Notes: generated from the letters alone by a model not told the origin. A stretch of 64,000 nt of DNA from Sympetrum striolatum (GCA_947579665.1 OX388350.1:36675393-36739392), one strand, 5' to 3'. Counted from the stretch's first letter, positions 1 through 12,429 are shown. Translations and numbers: made by a program.

Positions 1-59
1 TGGCATCAACTGCCTCAAACGACGTACTACTTTTCACATATATTCCTTACGTGAGAAAT

Positions 60-870
60 TTTAATGAGCTCTGGCATCGAACTCAGGAACAGCATAGTCT
101 TATCTAAATTCTTTTCTTAAACCGAGTAGTTATATACATCTTCTATCTGAGCGAGAACTTCCTATTATTTTGATAGGTGCATCAAAAAAATAATGAAAAA
201 CTATCCCCATGTATTTTAAATGCGAGATTTTTGCATCGTCCTAACATCGAACCCAGGACGTTCTCATTAGAAGTCATTAATGTTTTTGATAGATCATGAC
301 CATATCTGTAAGCTCCTTGAATTTTGTTTCTCTACCTATCCGGGAAGTATTATTTTAAAAAATTCGAAAATCCCCACCACGTATCTATGGAGAAAATTGT
401 GACTTTGAGGCCCTCTGAAATCGAACCCATGACACTGAGGCAATTTTTCTGGCGATTACACGTTATGGCGGATACTTCGTAAAAATTTCAAGTCAATGAC
501 GCTTGTGGTTTAGCCTGTGAATTTGTATCCTATCTGGGTATCTGGGTATATATATGAGTGAATCCGGAGAAGCATCTACATATATATAATAGATAGCTTT
601 CCAAGCCGAAGACATCCTTACAATAACATACGGGAAAGGATGTGTTAATAGCAATTAAGTTAATGAATAGATTCAACAGCTTAATTTTGTTTTCTATAAA
701 TGGCTCCATTTAATATTTGATGTTAAATAATAAAAGCATTATCTAAGTTCATTAGATGGGGATACGTAAACAAGTCATATCATTCGCCTCCTTGCAATAT
801 TTCGTACGCTTTTTACGTCGTAATTTAGAATTTTTGTATAAACCTGAAATCGAATCCAGTGCACTGGTTT
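60..870. repeat. Diverged repeat units carrying a TCGAACCCA motif
   Basis: Four related short blocks occur near 74, 244, 417 and 847, each of the form atcgaa(c/t)(c/t)ca. The first three are spaced about 170-173 bases apart and have loosely similar upstream sequence (a cccca...gtat block, then a G/T-rich stretch). The motif resembles the reverse complement of a Pol III B box (GGTTCGA), so these may be very old tRNA-derived SINE pieces or a decayed tandem repeat. No full unit can be aligned convincingly by eye. Confidence 0.25.
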
Positions 871-1912
871 CTGATCGTTTTTAAGTTTCCTTTAGTCTAA
901 CAATATGCCATATATAAAAGAGTCGACTATTTACAAGCAAGTGAAATAATAACTAATATTGAAAATTAGCGTACTTTCGTAGCATTACATTAGCTTATTT
1001 TTGGGAGCTATTCTATCGAAAAAAATCAATTTTAGCAGTTCCTGCAACACTATAAGTAGAGAATAACCGTTGCAAACCACATCTTTCTAAATCATTTTAG
1101 ATAACATCGAGTTCGAATATCTTTATCCAGGAATATGATCAAATACCTCAAAGGTGTTGCTGGTCGTCCACCGGTTCTTATATGCTGACTCCCGCAACCG
1201 CTAATGAGTGCAATTAAGGTTTCCTTAAAAAGCTTAATACTATCTCGTCTGCGGGTGGGAATAAATATTGAACCTTGAGACGTTTCTTCATGCCTCTCAA
1301 TTTATGCAGCACTGAATCCCAATTTCCTTCCGAGAAAAACGGACTCTCTGATTTACGACAGATGCGTGGAAAATGGGCTAACCGCGATTCTCTTTTTCTC
1401 TCCTTGTCAATTTCTTTTTAAGAGGATCTTTCCTGTTAATCTCGACTACATTTTATCACTCATCGACGGCTTCCCCTCATTGGGTGGCATCGCCTCACGG
1501 CACCGCCGATTTCCATTTGGGAAAAAAGGGAATTCCTCCCCCTCCGGGTTGTATTTCATCTCCCGCAATAAACGCCCGCCCACTCTCGAAACGAGATCGT
1601 ACGAGATGTAGGAGAGCATTAAAGTTTTCCTAAGAAAAATATTTCTTACATTTTTTCCCCCGCCGAAAGAGATTCCGCCTGCTTCTGATTGCAATTTACG
1701 GCGTCGTATTTTTTAAAAGTCCCTTTTGCGGCGGCTTTATTCCTCCCGTTGCTAATCAAGGAGAGAATTATTCCATCTCGGAAGGAACACCGATTATGAC
1801 GCCTCAAAGGGCATCAAAAATTGGTCTGCCTTCGAGGGAATGAATCGAATCTCAGTAAGCGACGTAGGAAAGAAGCAATCGGTCTTTTGGTCATAGAAAT
1901 CTTCTAGATCTA
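871..1912. other. Intergenic, no recognised feature
   Basis: AT-rich until about 1360, then a GC-richer patch (about 1360-1760) with overlapping short ORFs on both strands. None of the translations shows a family motif, and overlapping both-strand openness is what base composition alone would give. I see no gene, repeat or RNA here. Confidence 0.4.
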
Positions 1913-1915
1913 GAG

Positions 1916-2446
1916 CATAGGTTTCCAAAGTGGTCCATATGGACCCCCAGGGGTCCACTGTAAATCTATGTAGAAATCCACCCCCTGTAAATCTATGGAG
2001 ATTCACATACATTTACAAGGGGTCCAGGTCAAGGAGAAAAAATAAATCGCTGTCCAAGATTTTTTCAATTGTTTCAATTTCAATTTTTTTCCCCTTGCTA
2101 AGCTGCTATTGCCGCTATCTGGTGAAGTGGGATGAGGTGATTTAGGCAACAATAGACGAACACATCACCATTCCCTGATCAGAAAAATCCGATCAACCGG
2201 GATTCAAACCCGGGACCTTGGGGTCGGAGCGATAGTGTAGCTAGAACGCTAACCTTTTCGCCACTAAAGCCGGTGATTGAGATTGTTTTAGAGTTTTAGG
2301 AAGCCAAAGATCCAATTTTAAAAGATTATATAACCTAATAGAAACCAGACATGGCTTTTTAACAGAAAATTTCAATATTAGGCAGGCTAGGGGTTCAATG
2401 GCAAATTTGAAGGGGTCCACATGAAAAAAAAGTTTGGGAATCTATG
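1916..2446. mobile_element. hAT-like non-autonomous element remnant
   Basis: The left end reads cataggtttccaaag (1916-1930) and the right end agtttgggaatctatg (2431-2446). They are imperfect inverted repeats of the GGTTYCCAAA type typical of hAT terminal repeats. Just inside each end is a matching ggggtcc block (about 1948-1954 and 2412-2418). The interior has no transposase coding potential, so this is a MITE-sized remnant, and it is interrupted by a tRNA-like segment. No clear 8-bp target duplication is visible. The superfamily assignment rests on terminal resemblance only. Confidence 0.4.
2185..2277 (-). repeat. tRNA-derived SINE-like segment
   Basis: On the minus strand this holds an A-box-like stretch (tttagtggcgaaaaggttag) followed about 45 bases later by a good B box (gggtttgaatcccgg), in the order and spacing of a tRNA Pol III promoter. 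The acceptor-stem halves do not pair well, so it is not a functional tRNA. It sits inside the hAT-like remnant, which it probably invaded. Confidence 0.45.
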
Positions 2447-2639
2447 TCCTAGAATATTCTAATATATGTCAGTATGACAACCCTGTACTTTTCGCCAAAT
2501 CATAGCGGAATAACATGATTGAAAGAATTTCATACAAAGCACCGTGTATCATAAAAATAATCGCGTTTTTCTGAATAGAATTTTCGACTGACGATTCGAA
2601 TCTTACACAGAAAACCTTTTATAGATAAGCATAAACACC

Positions 2640-2735
2640 TATAGGCTGACCAGGATTCGAGCCCGAGACCTCGCCACTGCTAGGCTAGCACGCCTACGCC
2701 GCTACTCCCTTACGCCACCAAGGCCGTTGCACACT
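2640..2735 (-). repeat. tRNA-derived SINE-like segment, second copy
   Basis: The minus strand carries ggtggcgtaagggagtagcg, then about 45 bases later the B-box-like gggctcgaatcctgg. The general layout and several words (ggc..ttagtggcg / ggtggcgtaagg, ctagc) are shared with the segment at 2185-2277, which suggests the same SINE family. An opposite-strand B-box block, gggttcgaatccc, follows at about 2755-2767. Confidence 0.4.
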
Positions 2736-2779
2736 GACCTAGCAACCCCGTTCTGGGTTCGAATCCCAATCAAGGCTCG

Positions 2780-4655
2780 AGTGTTCCTTTTCAGTTACTG
2801 ATTTATTAAAATTTCGCCACAAATTGGGAATTACTGCTGAGACTGAAGAATTAATAAATATTTAAAATCGACAAACAAAATACTATAAAAATGAATTCGA
2901 AAGTTAGAGAATTAATTTGCCACGTTTTTAGGCTATACACAAAATACAGCAGTAGTGTTGAATTCTTCTAACGATTTGGTGCTTGGATGAAATTTTACTT
3001 TTTTATTTTACGATTTTTTTCACCTCGACTTTAAACCTCGCCTTGTATGCATGAGTAATTCATTTGATATGTCTTCCTTTCAGAAACGATAGTTGACAAG
3101 TATTTATTTTTACGATTCTGAAGTCAATTGAGCAAATTGAAATTCATACGATCTAGTAACTTTGTAATACGGATGTAATATGTTTGAAATCAATTACTTA
3201 GCTTGATTCAGATATAAAAAAATTGTATTCGGTAGCTATTAATCGTCGAAAAAGGAAATAATTGGGTCAAATATTGAGAGAGAAATGAAATTAATTAAGG
3301 GTGGAATGTAAGAGAAGGACCGAGAAGAAGATAAGGGGATAAGATATCAGTAGATATAAAGGTTGGGGAATGTTACAAGGAAACTAAGGAAATTCCGCTG
3401 AATAGGGAATATTGAGGCTCATGAACCTACGGAAGGGTATGTATCTATTTAAGATAGCAATTCAGATAACAAAAGTTAAGAAATATTTTAACAGCCTCTA
3501 CAAAATCCATGAAATGCGAAAAATCTTGTTATGATGTATGGCGATCGACAGTTGAAAGACGTTTCAATTAAATGCTACGATATATCATCTTATATCCTTT
3601 CTTCAAAGGGAAATGTCTATATTACACCTCAATTGGAGAATTTCAAGTTCCTGATGCAATCTCTTCAACTTATTCGACTATACAATTAGACCCACTAAAT
3701 CTCCTAAGCCCCACAATAAATATGCCAACGCTTAAAACCTCGCCATGCGTAAAACTATGGCTAGCTTACACGAAACAAAAAATATGTAATGTCCATCTTT
3801 GTGAATCCAGCAAGATAATGATATTTTCAAGCTATAGCTACTCCTGAAATCATTTAGTGAAATCCGAGGAATAAAGTTTAGTAGCGCAGTTACACGAGTA
3901 ATTCTTCCTCCCAAGAATCTCGGCGAATCTTATTTTTCTCGAAGTACGTCCGTAGTAAAAGTTTTAGGACCACTCTGCCCCGGTCATTATGCCACTGCAG
4001 GATGTCCCCATTAAATTATCTCATCCAATTACACCTCCCTTCCTTTTTTGCGACGAAATTATTTCGCCACGTAACGACGGCGTTTCGGCCTTACGGAATC
4101 GTAAAGTAGTCGGAAAGCAACGATAATGGTCCCCCTTGTCTCGGGTGACCTGTCAAGAATGTAGCTTAAAGCAAAGATTCCGTGGGCCTTGAAAAAATGC
4201 GACGTTTCTTTTGATTCCTGGTGCATTCCACGGGGCTAGAGAGATTCTCCAAGAATTTAGAAGCATCTGTTTGAGTGGTGAGTAATTTTTTTGTTGGATT
4301 TCGCTTTTAAACTCCCCAAAAAACTTTCGTAAATAGCAGGAAAAAAATGTGACGGAGTTTTCTTTGCCGGTGTCTCTAAATTGCTGTTGGTATAGTAGAA
4401 GATGGTTGGTGTCGGCGGAAAAACAATTTATTATATGTGTAAAATGATGCATATCAAGATATAAATGAACTCAAATGGAGTTGGGTAAATGGAAGTAATA
4501 TGCTAAACAATCCTCGTCAAATTCGATTCCGGAGACGTTTCATTTCCCTTTACAATTAGTTACTGAGCTAGAAGATGATATCTTCTTCTGATTCCCCGAA
4601 AAACCAGTACAAATATTTAAAAAGAATATTATAAATTCATTAGTTAGTTGTAAGG
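2780..4655. other. Intergenic, no recognised gene
   Basis: AT-rich DNA. There is a purine-skewed stretch at about 3290-3360 and a moderately GC-rich, non-repetitive block at about 3930-4140. Short ORFs here (for example 3572-3847) have no recognisable domain and lie in low-complexity sequence. Confidence 0.4.
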
Positions 4656-4659
4656 TATG

Positions 4660-4820
4660 TGTATGTAACTATGTATGTAATCATTCCATGGGAATTGTTC
4701 AATTATCATTGATGTATTTTATATTAATTATGTTTATAACTTTTACAAATGTATGTAGGTAGAAAAAACTGCCACAAGGCTAACAGCCTACCTGCAGTTT
4801 ATGCCTTAATAATAATAATA
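4660..4820 (+). mobile_element. LINE 3' end with (TAA)n tail, 5'-truncated
   Basis: The stretch ends gccacaaggctaacagcc / tacctgcagtttatgcc followed by (taa)n at about 4806-4820. A stem-forming, GC-richer 3' UTR ending in a short tandem repeat is the usual 3' end of non-LTR retrotransposons of the CR1/I type. No coding sequence is left. Family identity is inferred from form only. Confidence 0.4.
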
Positions 4821-6026
4821 TAAGTATCAAAAACATGATTTGCCTTGTCAAATGAAGTCAAAATAAAAAGAACATGAAGAGATTCAATCGGAAAAGTATT
4901 TCTTAGGTATACTGAAGCACATTTTTGTAGAGTTAATTCAATATTAATCGAGAATTCTAAATCCCAACTGTATGCGTTGTTTGTCTAAGTAGGAGCACTG
5001 GTAGTAATATCAATTTATTTTCTCATATGTAATAGAACGTAATCAATAAAATACATAAGAACTAATCTTGAAGCTTTGGAGAAGAAATTCAAGCTATAAA
5101 TTTGTTATGAAGTGATATAAATTTCTCTGAGGTTATTTGATAAACCAAACTTAAACGAAGATTTTGCCAAATTTTGGTTTCTTTAAACTAAATAGCATGT
5201 GGTTTGTGTTTGTGCTGATGATATAAAGAGTAACTGAGAGAAAATACAGATTTTTTAATTGGATTGGTAGCTAGTATATAGCTAGTATCATAAAAAATAT
5301 GACGAGTGAAAAATTCGAGATGATCGTCTTAATCTTTAAGTTGATTTGATATACATAACAAAAAATGAAAAATAAGCATACATTCAGAGAATATGTATAT
5401 TATGCTAATATCAAACGAAAAAAAAGCTTCTGTAAGATGTAGAAGTAGAAAATAACGTCGAACGTAATTTTACATACGTCTGAGGGTATTGAGGGGTTAA
5501 TTCTTATCCTCGGTTCCACTATGCAGACGATAAAGAGAAACAATTAACGGAATGTAGGGAGGTTGCTGTTATAGATGGCGGAAGATGCTCTAACGGAAAG
5601 GGAAAGAATGTGCACTGGGTACGTGACTCGATTGGGGAGGAAGTTCCGATTGTCAGTGGCTGTGCAGAAGGGTGGTCTCACTAACGAGCTGCTCAGGGTG
5701 TGGCGAGGGAACCGTTATCTCCGGAACTGCGTCCATAATAGCTTTTGTACCAACTCGTATTACAGTACTCCGTGGCCCAGGTAAGGATTTATTTCCTTTT
5801 TAAAGCTTAAGCTCTTTCCCTTAAGCACGGAGAATAATCCCACAGCAAAACGGTAGCTGGAATAATAATTGTCAACTTGTTTTTCTCATTAAAATACAGT
5901 GTCTTTATGGCAATTATATGAGTGCGAAAAAAATACCATCACGAGCCTTTTTCAAGTTTACCAGCCGTCCACTAGCGTATAGTAAATTTAGCAGTTCTGA
6001 GGAAACCTATGTGTTATAATTACGTC
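4821..6026. other. Intergenic; one exon-like stretch at 5575-5777
   Basis: Mostly AT-rich. At 5575 an ATG in the context tagATGg opens 67 codons that run into a strong splice-donor match (cccag/gtaagg at 5776-5783). The peptide is basic and shows no domain I recognise. It could be a first coding exon or chance. Nothing downstream in the window offers a convincing partner exon. Confidence 0.15.
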
Positions 6027-6029
6027 CAT

Positions 6030-6545
6030 GTATATATAGTGTCACAGCAAGCCACCTTTCGGTGTGTAGTAGGGGGTGCAAGCACCATGACTCTATTTTT
6101 CTAATCGATTACCTTCATGTATAGTTAGCGGAAAAAATGAATACTTGTATCGATTCGTTCTAGCATATATTTTCCTGGCCTTCCTTGCAGTATCAGAACG
6201 GCCTATGTATCAGGGAGGTCGAATTACATTAGTTACATCTTCTGAGAACGTACTCTCTCTGAACTTCTTTAGAAAATTTATTCTTTATTTTAATCTTCTA
6301 TCCTCCAAAGAATACCATCCCGCGCCCATTAAAATTCTGAGTAACGCTCACAGCTTTATCGTAGCAATTATTTACAAAGCTTATCACCTTTCGTTGTATC
6401 TTTCCTAATTATTGAGTAAAACACTTGTCGGCAGAGTCGTATACTCTACATGAATATTCAAGGTGAGGCCTAACTAGCGCAAAGTAGTATCGCTCGCGAA
6501 CTTGTTTTCCCTTCTAGCGACTATTCTCCGACTTAATAGTATTTA
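6030..6545 (-). mobile_element. Old truncated copy of the CR1-like LINE (3' end)
   Basis: The sequence follows the 3' part of the LINE at 58002-61314 in the same orientation. The block ccacctttcggtgtgtagtagggggtg matches the LINE 3' UTR (ccgcctttcggcgtgtggca...). Further inside, the stretches corresponding to the C-terminal reverse-transcriptase coding region recur, for example cgattcgttctagcat and agtagtatcgctcgcgaac. It is strongly diverged and carries frameshifts. Identity falls from the 3' end inwards and is lost near 6545, as expected of a 5'-truncated, ancient insertion. Confidence 0.65.
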
Positions 6546-9500
6546 TTCTTTAAAGATCTCATTCAAAATTTAATATAAAAGGAGGATGGAATACGAAAAA
6601 GTCTAAATTAAATCCTGAATCCCCTGTGTTTTCTCATCAGTAGTAAATGAAGGTTATATTTTTATTATTTAACTTCTCCTAGAAAATTGTTGTGAGATTT
6701 GTTATCCTCACAAGATAGGATTGGTCTCCGATAAAGATAGTCCTACTTGTTAGATCAGCTCAGTTTGTTAGCGGAGAATTCAGGTTCGACGAAACTATTT
6801 TGGCAATGCAAAAGTTTCTCTAGTTTCTCTAAAGACTAAATTATCGACGGAATCTTTTCGAAAAATGTATCAGTATAGAGCTCGTAGTTGATTTTTCCCC
6901 TCTAGTAAACAACTTTTAAGGACTCCTTAAGAAAATGGAGAGACTCTAGGAAGGATAGATTTTTCTGGTTGTTTTTATCCGCGGAGTGTTAGGGAAGCTA
7001 AGAGACTTAAAAAGAAAGGAAATCTTATAAGATCGATTTAAAGTTTTACCTATTACGACCAAGGCGTGCAACTCTTAACCACTAAAACTGTCGGTATATA
7101 GTTAGATTCATATAAATCAGATACGGTTCTTCTTCCTCTCTGTATCACAGTATATACTAAATAATCTAAAAATAACATATATGTCACATGCACTTTACAG
7201 AGACTGTCATTGTTAGGTCTACAATGTATGAGTTAAAGAATTCACATTAATCTATATGAAATTTGTATACGTATTCACAAATAAATTTAAGGAAATCTTA
7301 TGGTGAGGAACAATTGGATGTTTTCGTCAAAGAAAGGTAGTGATAAGTTATCTCGATCCAGACGAGTTGAGTCTGCCTTTATATCGCAAACTATTCGGGT
7401 ATGATTTAATCAAAAAGCCCCGCTGCAGCAGCACCTAACTAAAGCTGCACTGACATGAACTCCAATGACCCTGGAAGGAAGGAAGCCATAACAAGCGTAT
7501 CCCACCCGCAAGGAGGATATCTTCCTCATGGACTCCGATGAACCTTCGGGATATAACAGGGTTTGTTTACAAACAATCCCCCAACAGGAAAAAGAGTCAA
7601 AGATTTTTTCCTCCTTCCTTTTAAAACGATTGCATTGGTCCCTTTTTCCCTCTGACCTCCGGAAAAACGTTCCGTGGTATTCCCCAAGGGCCACTACCTG
7701 GTCCACCCCACTCCTTCTTTCACACCACACACGCGACCTTACTTTATCCAACTCCCACACCCTCCTCCTTCTCCGTTACACACCCTACGAATCCCTTGGA
7801 CCCCAACACCGTATCCCATCCCCGGATACCCTACCCCAACCCTTGGCGATAGGGACTATACCCTCCCACACGAAAAACCCTCCTTTCACCCACTGGCTTA
7901 ACCCCGAAGACCGGCCAGTGAGACCTTCGCCGCCCCACATCCAGAACTCCCTGACCTTCCGACATCCACCGTCTCTCCCTCTTCAACTCCGGAGAAAAAA
8001 GTCTTCTTAACGCCCTCTCAAGATACACACCCCTTTGTTCCCATTCTACCCCCTGTCGGCACCTCCGCTCCCTGCACCCCTTTCTGCAACCCCTTTCCGG
8101 GAAGCACTTTGGGTAGGGAAAAAAATATAAACCTTTTTCCCCCAAGAAAAAAAGAGGGATCTCGAAAGTGTATTCTTTTTACATTTATTTCTTTTCCTCG
8201 TAAAAAGGGTCTCCTCCTGCTTCCGTGTTCGGACGTTTAAAGGGATAAGAGAGTGAGACGATCGGAAAAATGGAAGAAACAGGTTGATACGTGTTTCGCT
8301 TAACGCCAACCTTGTTCCTTTCTCGTATTTGACAGAATTTTTATACGAAGTAGGTCCTTTGACCCATACAAGGTGCATGAAATGGTTTTTATTGGCATCG
8401 GTTATGCTGTGGAAATTTGTTACGAAAACACAGATAGCTATTAGATGTGAGAAAATTAATGCAGATCATTTGTTGACACGTGCATAAATGGGGATTATTT
8501 TTCTGTACATAAAATCAGTTCAGGAAGTATTAAATGCTTTTAGAGCACTCAATGGAACTCATTCGCTTAAACGCTTAAAAAAGTCAGAAACTAAAATGAA
8601 ATAAATGTGTACAATTCCGCAATTATTTCGCAAAAATAGAACACGAGCAGTTTCCAGGTAACAAACTCATTGAACCGATTGTGTTTTACATTGGTGAGTT
8701 AAATAATAGAGTGCTACACGTTTTGTATTACGTATTCTTTGTGGTTATTTAATAATATTATGGGTCATGAAAATATGATTAGAAAGTGGATTTTGGTCCA
8801 TCGTTATAACGCTCTTACTATACATTATGGGTTAAATGGAAGAACAGATTTTTAGTTTCAATCTCGCAGAAATAAAGGCGATTATTATTATTTTTACATG
8901 CTGCCTTCATTGGGTGGAATTTATTGCTAAAAATCAACGAAAGAACAAATGATAGAAATGAAACTTAATTTTGCACAGAACAGCATGCGTCTTATTCTCG
9001 GAAAGTGGGAGACCTTGGTTCGAGTCCTTGTCATTTAACTATTTTCCATTTCTTGTATAAAACGAAAGAATAATATACGTTTACGTCTTAATATTTTCTT
9101 TCGTGATGTGAATTGGAACATTTCGCCAACAAGAAAAACTTCATTTCACCGAAATATATCCAATAACAATTTTCAAGGAATAATGGCTAAGGTCGGATTT
9201 ATTAAATTAATCCAAGGATACTGCGATATATTTTGAAGGTTCCTTTTTAATAAATCCCCCAAAATTAAAATCGGAGAAGGGGAATCAAACAATTTTTCAA
9301 GGAGGAAGATGATGCTTCCGTACGCGGAAGTAATCTAATGGAAACTTTCGGTGCATTATTTCCCAAAGATAAAGGTATAGGGAAAAGGGATATGGAAATC
9401 CTTTTATTTCCAACTTTCTCCTCGCTTCCACGTTTTTATACATCAGCTAACTTTAATCCAACTGGAAAGGCATCGCCATGGAGTTACCTATTTGAAAAGT

Positions 9501-10490
9501 TGGATAAAGAGAAACTTCAGAAATATCCTCATAAACAGTGAACCGACGTCAAAACTAAAGTTTTTCATTTCAAAAAAGGAAGATGAGCGTAAAGGAAGAT
9601 ATGGGGTGAGCAGCTATGGCGGCTGCTTTTTTACGTAATGGGAAAACGAGGGGAAATCGAAATAGAAGTAGCGCGAAAGTGTGCCGTGATAATAAATTAC
9701 TGTAAATGTAAACGCATTTATGATCTCACTATTGACTGGACTACTTCTAGTTCCCCTTAGGTACAAATTGCGAGCTACATGAATATTTATCCTCAAAGAT
9801 ATTCTAGAAATAATTTTTACTTTCCTTTATTTATGGCTATGAGTTATCACATGGTAGACTGATTTTACTGTGAGAACGATTTTATTTAGTTTAACAATAA
9901 TGATTTCGGCAAGATATGATCTGGCGACTTTTATATTACTCTCATGTAATTGTTCCTGACTATAGTCGAAATCACAAGAAAAATAAGAATTAAATAAGCA
10001 AGTCCTCATCAAAATTCGTAATCTCTTATGAAGGAAATAATAAAGGCAAAATATAGTACTTCGAGCTTAATCATGCACAATGATTCTTCACAAAACACCC
10101 AAGGATTCCTAACCGCTTCACGACTCTTTTTCTCTGGCCACGAATAAAAACTGTGAGGGTTAAATTTTGCAAATTTCAGTGTAGTTGTTTCTTAAAAGTC
10201 CTTCGACAGTTTAGGTCATTTCGCACATTGGCTCCCACCATTGGATCCCAATTTCAGTGTAGTTACGGATTATAATTTATTTATGGAGATAAACTTAGAC
10301 ATGTTACTTTTTACAGAGCTTTATTTGAAATAAAATAGTATTAAAATAAACCTCTTTGGAAGAAGTATCATGTATGATATAATTGCGATTATGGATATAC
10401 ACCATATTTTTCCTGATACAGTGAAGTTAATTAGATTTATATTTTAACTATAGAGGAGAAAACTCCGTAAATTTTCACACATTTAAATAG
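6546..10490. other. Intergenic; pyrimidine-rich patch and tRNA-like scraps
   Basis: About 7050-7095 on the minus strand holds an A-box-like block (gttttagtggttaagagttg) of the SINE type seen at 2.2 kb. About 9000-9030 on the plus strand has a B-box-like ggttcgagtcc. Between 7580 and 8110 the plus strand is strongly pyrimidine-rich and opens ORFs of up to 160 codons on both strands. Their peptides are P/T/S- or R/K-rich low complexity without motifs, and I do not call them genes. Confidence 0.4.
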
Positions 10491-10493
10491 TCC

Positions 10494-10524
10494 GACCGGT
10501 TTTGGCCCAGAGGTCATCATCAGG
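10494..10524 (-). ncRNA. Hammerhead-like motif 1 (decayed)
   Basis: The minus strand reads CTGATGA, a variable arm ending in ggcc, then aaaACCGGTC. This is the order of a hammerhead ribozyme core: CUGANGA, stem II, GAAA, short stem III, cleavage triplet. The G of the GAAA box is replaced by A, so this copy is probably inactive. The ACCGGTC end matches the other five copies in the window. Confidence 0.5.
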
Positions 10525-12040
10525 TGATATATTTTTATTTATTAAGATGGCTAAGATATCGGATTCAAATAACATAAATTGAACATGATACAAATTTCCC
10601 TAATAATTAAAAGGAAATTAAATAGGCCACCTAAGAATAAACATCCGTAAAAGAGATACTATGGGATGGGTAGACTATTGTCAATCTCTCTAGGAGATCT
10701 GCGAGCTGAACTATTTTTCTTACAACGATATCCCTAACGTCGTAGTAGACTTGTCCTAAAATTTTACCGTTGGATACAGGACTCATCGTACTTCCGAAGA
10801 AATCTCACAAAAAAATGTTCCGTGACGTAAGGGGGGACCCTCTCGAAGGTTGGCGAAGATTCGGAGAATGTTGGGTAGAGAAGGGTCTGGAGACCTCGAG
10901 GGATTTCTGCAGGTTAAGGGATAAGGGTCTCTTCTTCAGTCCTGGCACGCGACTATCCGTTTGTATTCTATACTCTCGTAACTCACGATGACCGGGGAAA
11001 CCTCGGTCGAATAGATAAACTCCCAAGCCGCCAATAGCCTGGCAATTACGCACCCACGAGGTTCATTTTCGAGAAATGGCTCGCCATAGGAGCTGACGCG
11101 GCTTACGGCCGACGGCAGCGATCCTGGCGGACGCTTCTGCGAATCAAGGATGGCGTGACGTCGCAACACGTTGCTAAGGATTCTGTTTACAGTTCCCTCC
11201 AGATTATCACTTCGTTTTATTCAGCAATTTTATTTATCCTGCGAGTGACCATTGGGCTATTCGTGGACTTACTTTTTTGACGCTTCGTAAGCCGATTAAA
11301 CACTGAAGTAATGCCTATCAACCCTCCGTAGCTTACTTACTTTCCCTTGGGAGAAAGCAGTTAAATGAATCATTTTGAGTTGATAAAAAAATAAGCTTGA
11401 GGCTCTAACGCAAAGCTCTTATTACGTTCCACCATGAGGTAACATATTCCAAGAATGTTAAGTCTATGATGATTAAAATGCCAATTAATATGTTTGAAGG
11501 TCATATTTCATAGTTTTTTACCGCTGGATTAAATCTCCTACACGACTCCTTCTCGAAAAGTTCATCAATAATATTCTAACAATATTTATTTAAAGTTCGA
11601 TGTCCGCTGATAAATTTGAAGACTTTGAATAAGTAAATTTTATTTTCAAGTGATACATTTAGCAGCAACGACAGTGGATTCGCAATGACGTTCATTTCGC
11701 TATTTATGGTAATAATAAAATGTCTTAATTCAGAAATATCGGAAGAATCGAGATTAAGGGCAGGACTTAAAATGTATATTTAAAATGGAGTTTAACTGTA
11801 ATCTTCATTTCAGCAAATCATGTCATAATCGATAATTCGAGCTTCAGAAGTATTTAAAACAGTGATTAACGTAAGTAACAGATAGGTTGAGCTTAGGAAA
11901 TTAAAATGTTTGTTAAAATGTGTAAATATAATTTGATACCGCTAACTTACAGTTACACCTAATCCTCAGAAGGGGTTATAAGATAATTTAACTAGATAAT
12001 ACTATAATCAATATGTTCTAGCCGTACTTCGTGGAACGAC
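10525..12040. other. Intergenic, GC-rich patch 10770-11170
   Basis: A GC-rich block with several CpGs (about 10800-11170) carries overlapping ORFs on both strands, none with a recognised domain. The remainder is AT-rich. I see no repeat or RNA gene in it. Confidence 0.35.
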
Positions 12041-12044
12041 ATCT

Positions 12045-12147
12045 TAAGTTGAATGAAAATACTTCGTAATTTCCACAATAAGTTTTAATTTATTCGACCG
12101 GTTTCGGCATTGACAGCCATCCTCAGGCCACCTTTTCTTTCAACTTA
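12045..12147 (-). ncRNA. Hammerhead-like motif 2, flanked by inverted repeats
   Basis: On the minus strand the core CTGAGGA is followed by an arm tGGC...GCC, then GAAA and ACCGGTC (12096-12126). All invariant core positions of a hammerhead (CUGANGA and GAAA) are present, and stem II can form three G-C pairs. The motif is bracketed by taagttgaatgaaaa (12045-12059) and ttttctttcaactta (12133-12147), which are inverted repeats with 14 of 15 matches. Penelope-like elements are known to carry hammerheads in their terminal repeats. No Penelope reverse transcriptase is nearby. Confidence 0.6.
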
Positions 12148-12347
12148 GATAATATTAATTTTTAATCTAGTACTTACTAACATTAATGATAATCGACGTT
12201 TAAATACTAGAGAAGCTTTAACAGTCGACAATAATATTGGTTATTAGAGTTAAAATGAATATCTCATTCAAACGCCATTAAGTTGAACTATAAATAATAA
12301 TGACTGGCGTAAAAATCTCCTCTAACTTCCTACTCAAAAGATAAGTT

Positions 12348-12419
12348 TAGCAGACCGTGGTTTCGAGCCACGGACCTCTGGGTTATGGGCCCTGCACGCT
12401 TCCACTGCGTCACTCTGCT
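12348..12419 (-). tRNA. tRNA-iMet(CAT)-like locus, probably a pseudogene
   Basis: The minus strand gives a 72-base sequence that follows the conserved eukaryotic initiator-Met tRNA: AGCAGAG acceptor arm, gtgacgcagtggaagcg D-arm region, anticodon loop cccataa with CAT, aggtc variable loop, and a T arm containing ctcgaaa. The length equals that of a true iMet tRNA. Departures are an A-A mismatch in the anticodon stem and a G-G mismatch at the last acceptor pair, so it is either a pseudogene or a SINE head. A short TTTT run lies about 12 bases downstream, as a Pol III terminator would. A tRNAscan or Infernal run would settle its status. Confidence 0.6.
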
Positions 12420-12429
12420 ACCAGTTTAG

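Noticed and set aside
1171..1180. Another ACCGGT word (near 1170) as a seventh hammerhead
   Set aside because: No GAAA or CTGANGA box at the right distance on either strand.
7528..8010. 160-codon ORF on the plus strand
   Set aside because: Lies in a pyrimidine-rich tract with open frames on both strands. The peptide is S/P/T low complexity with no domain.
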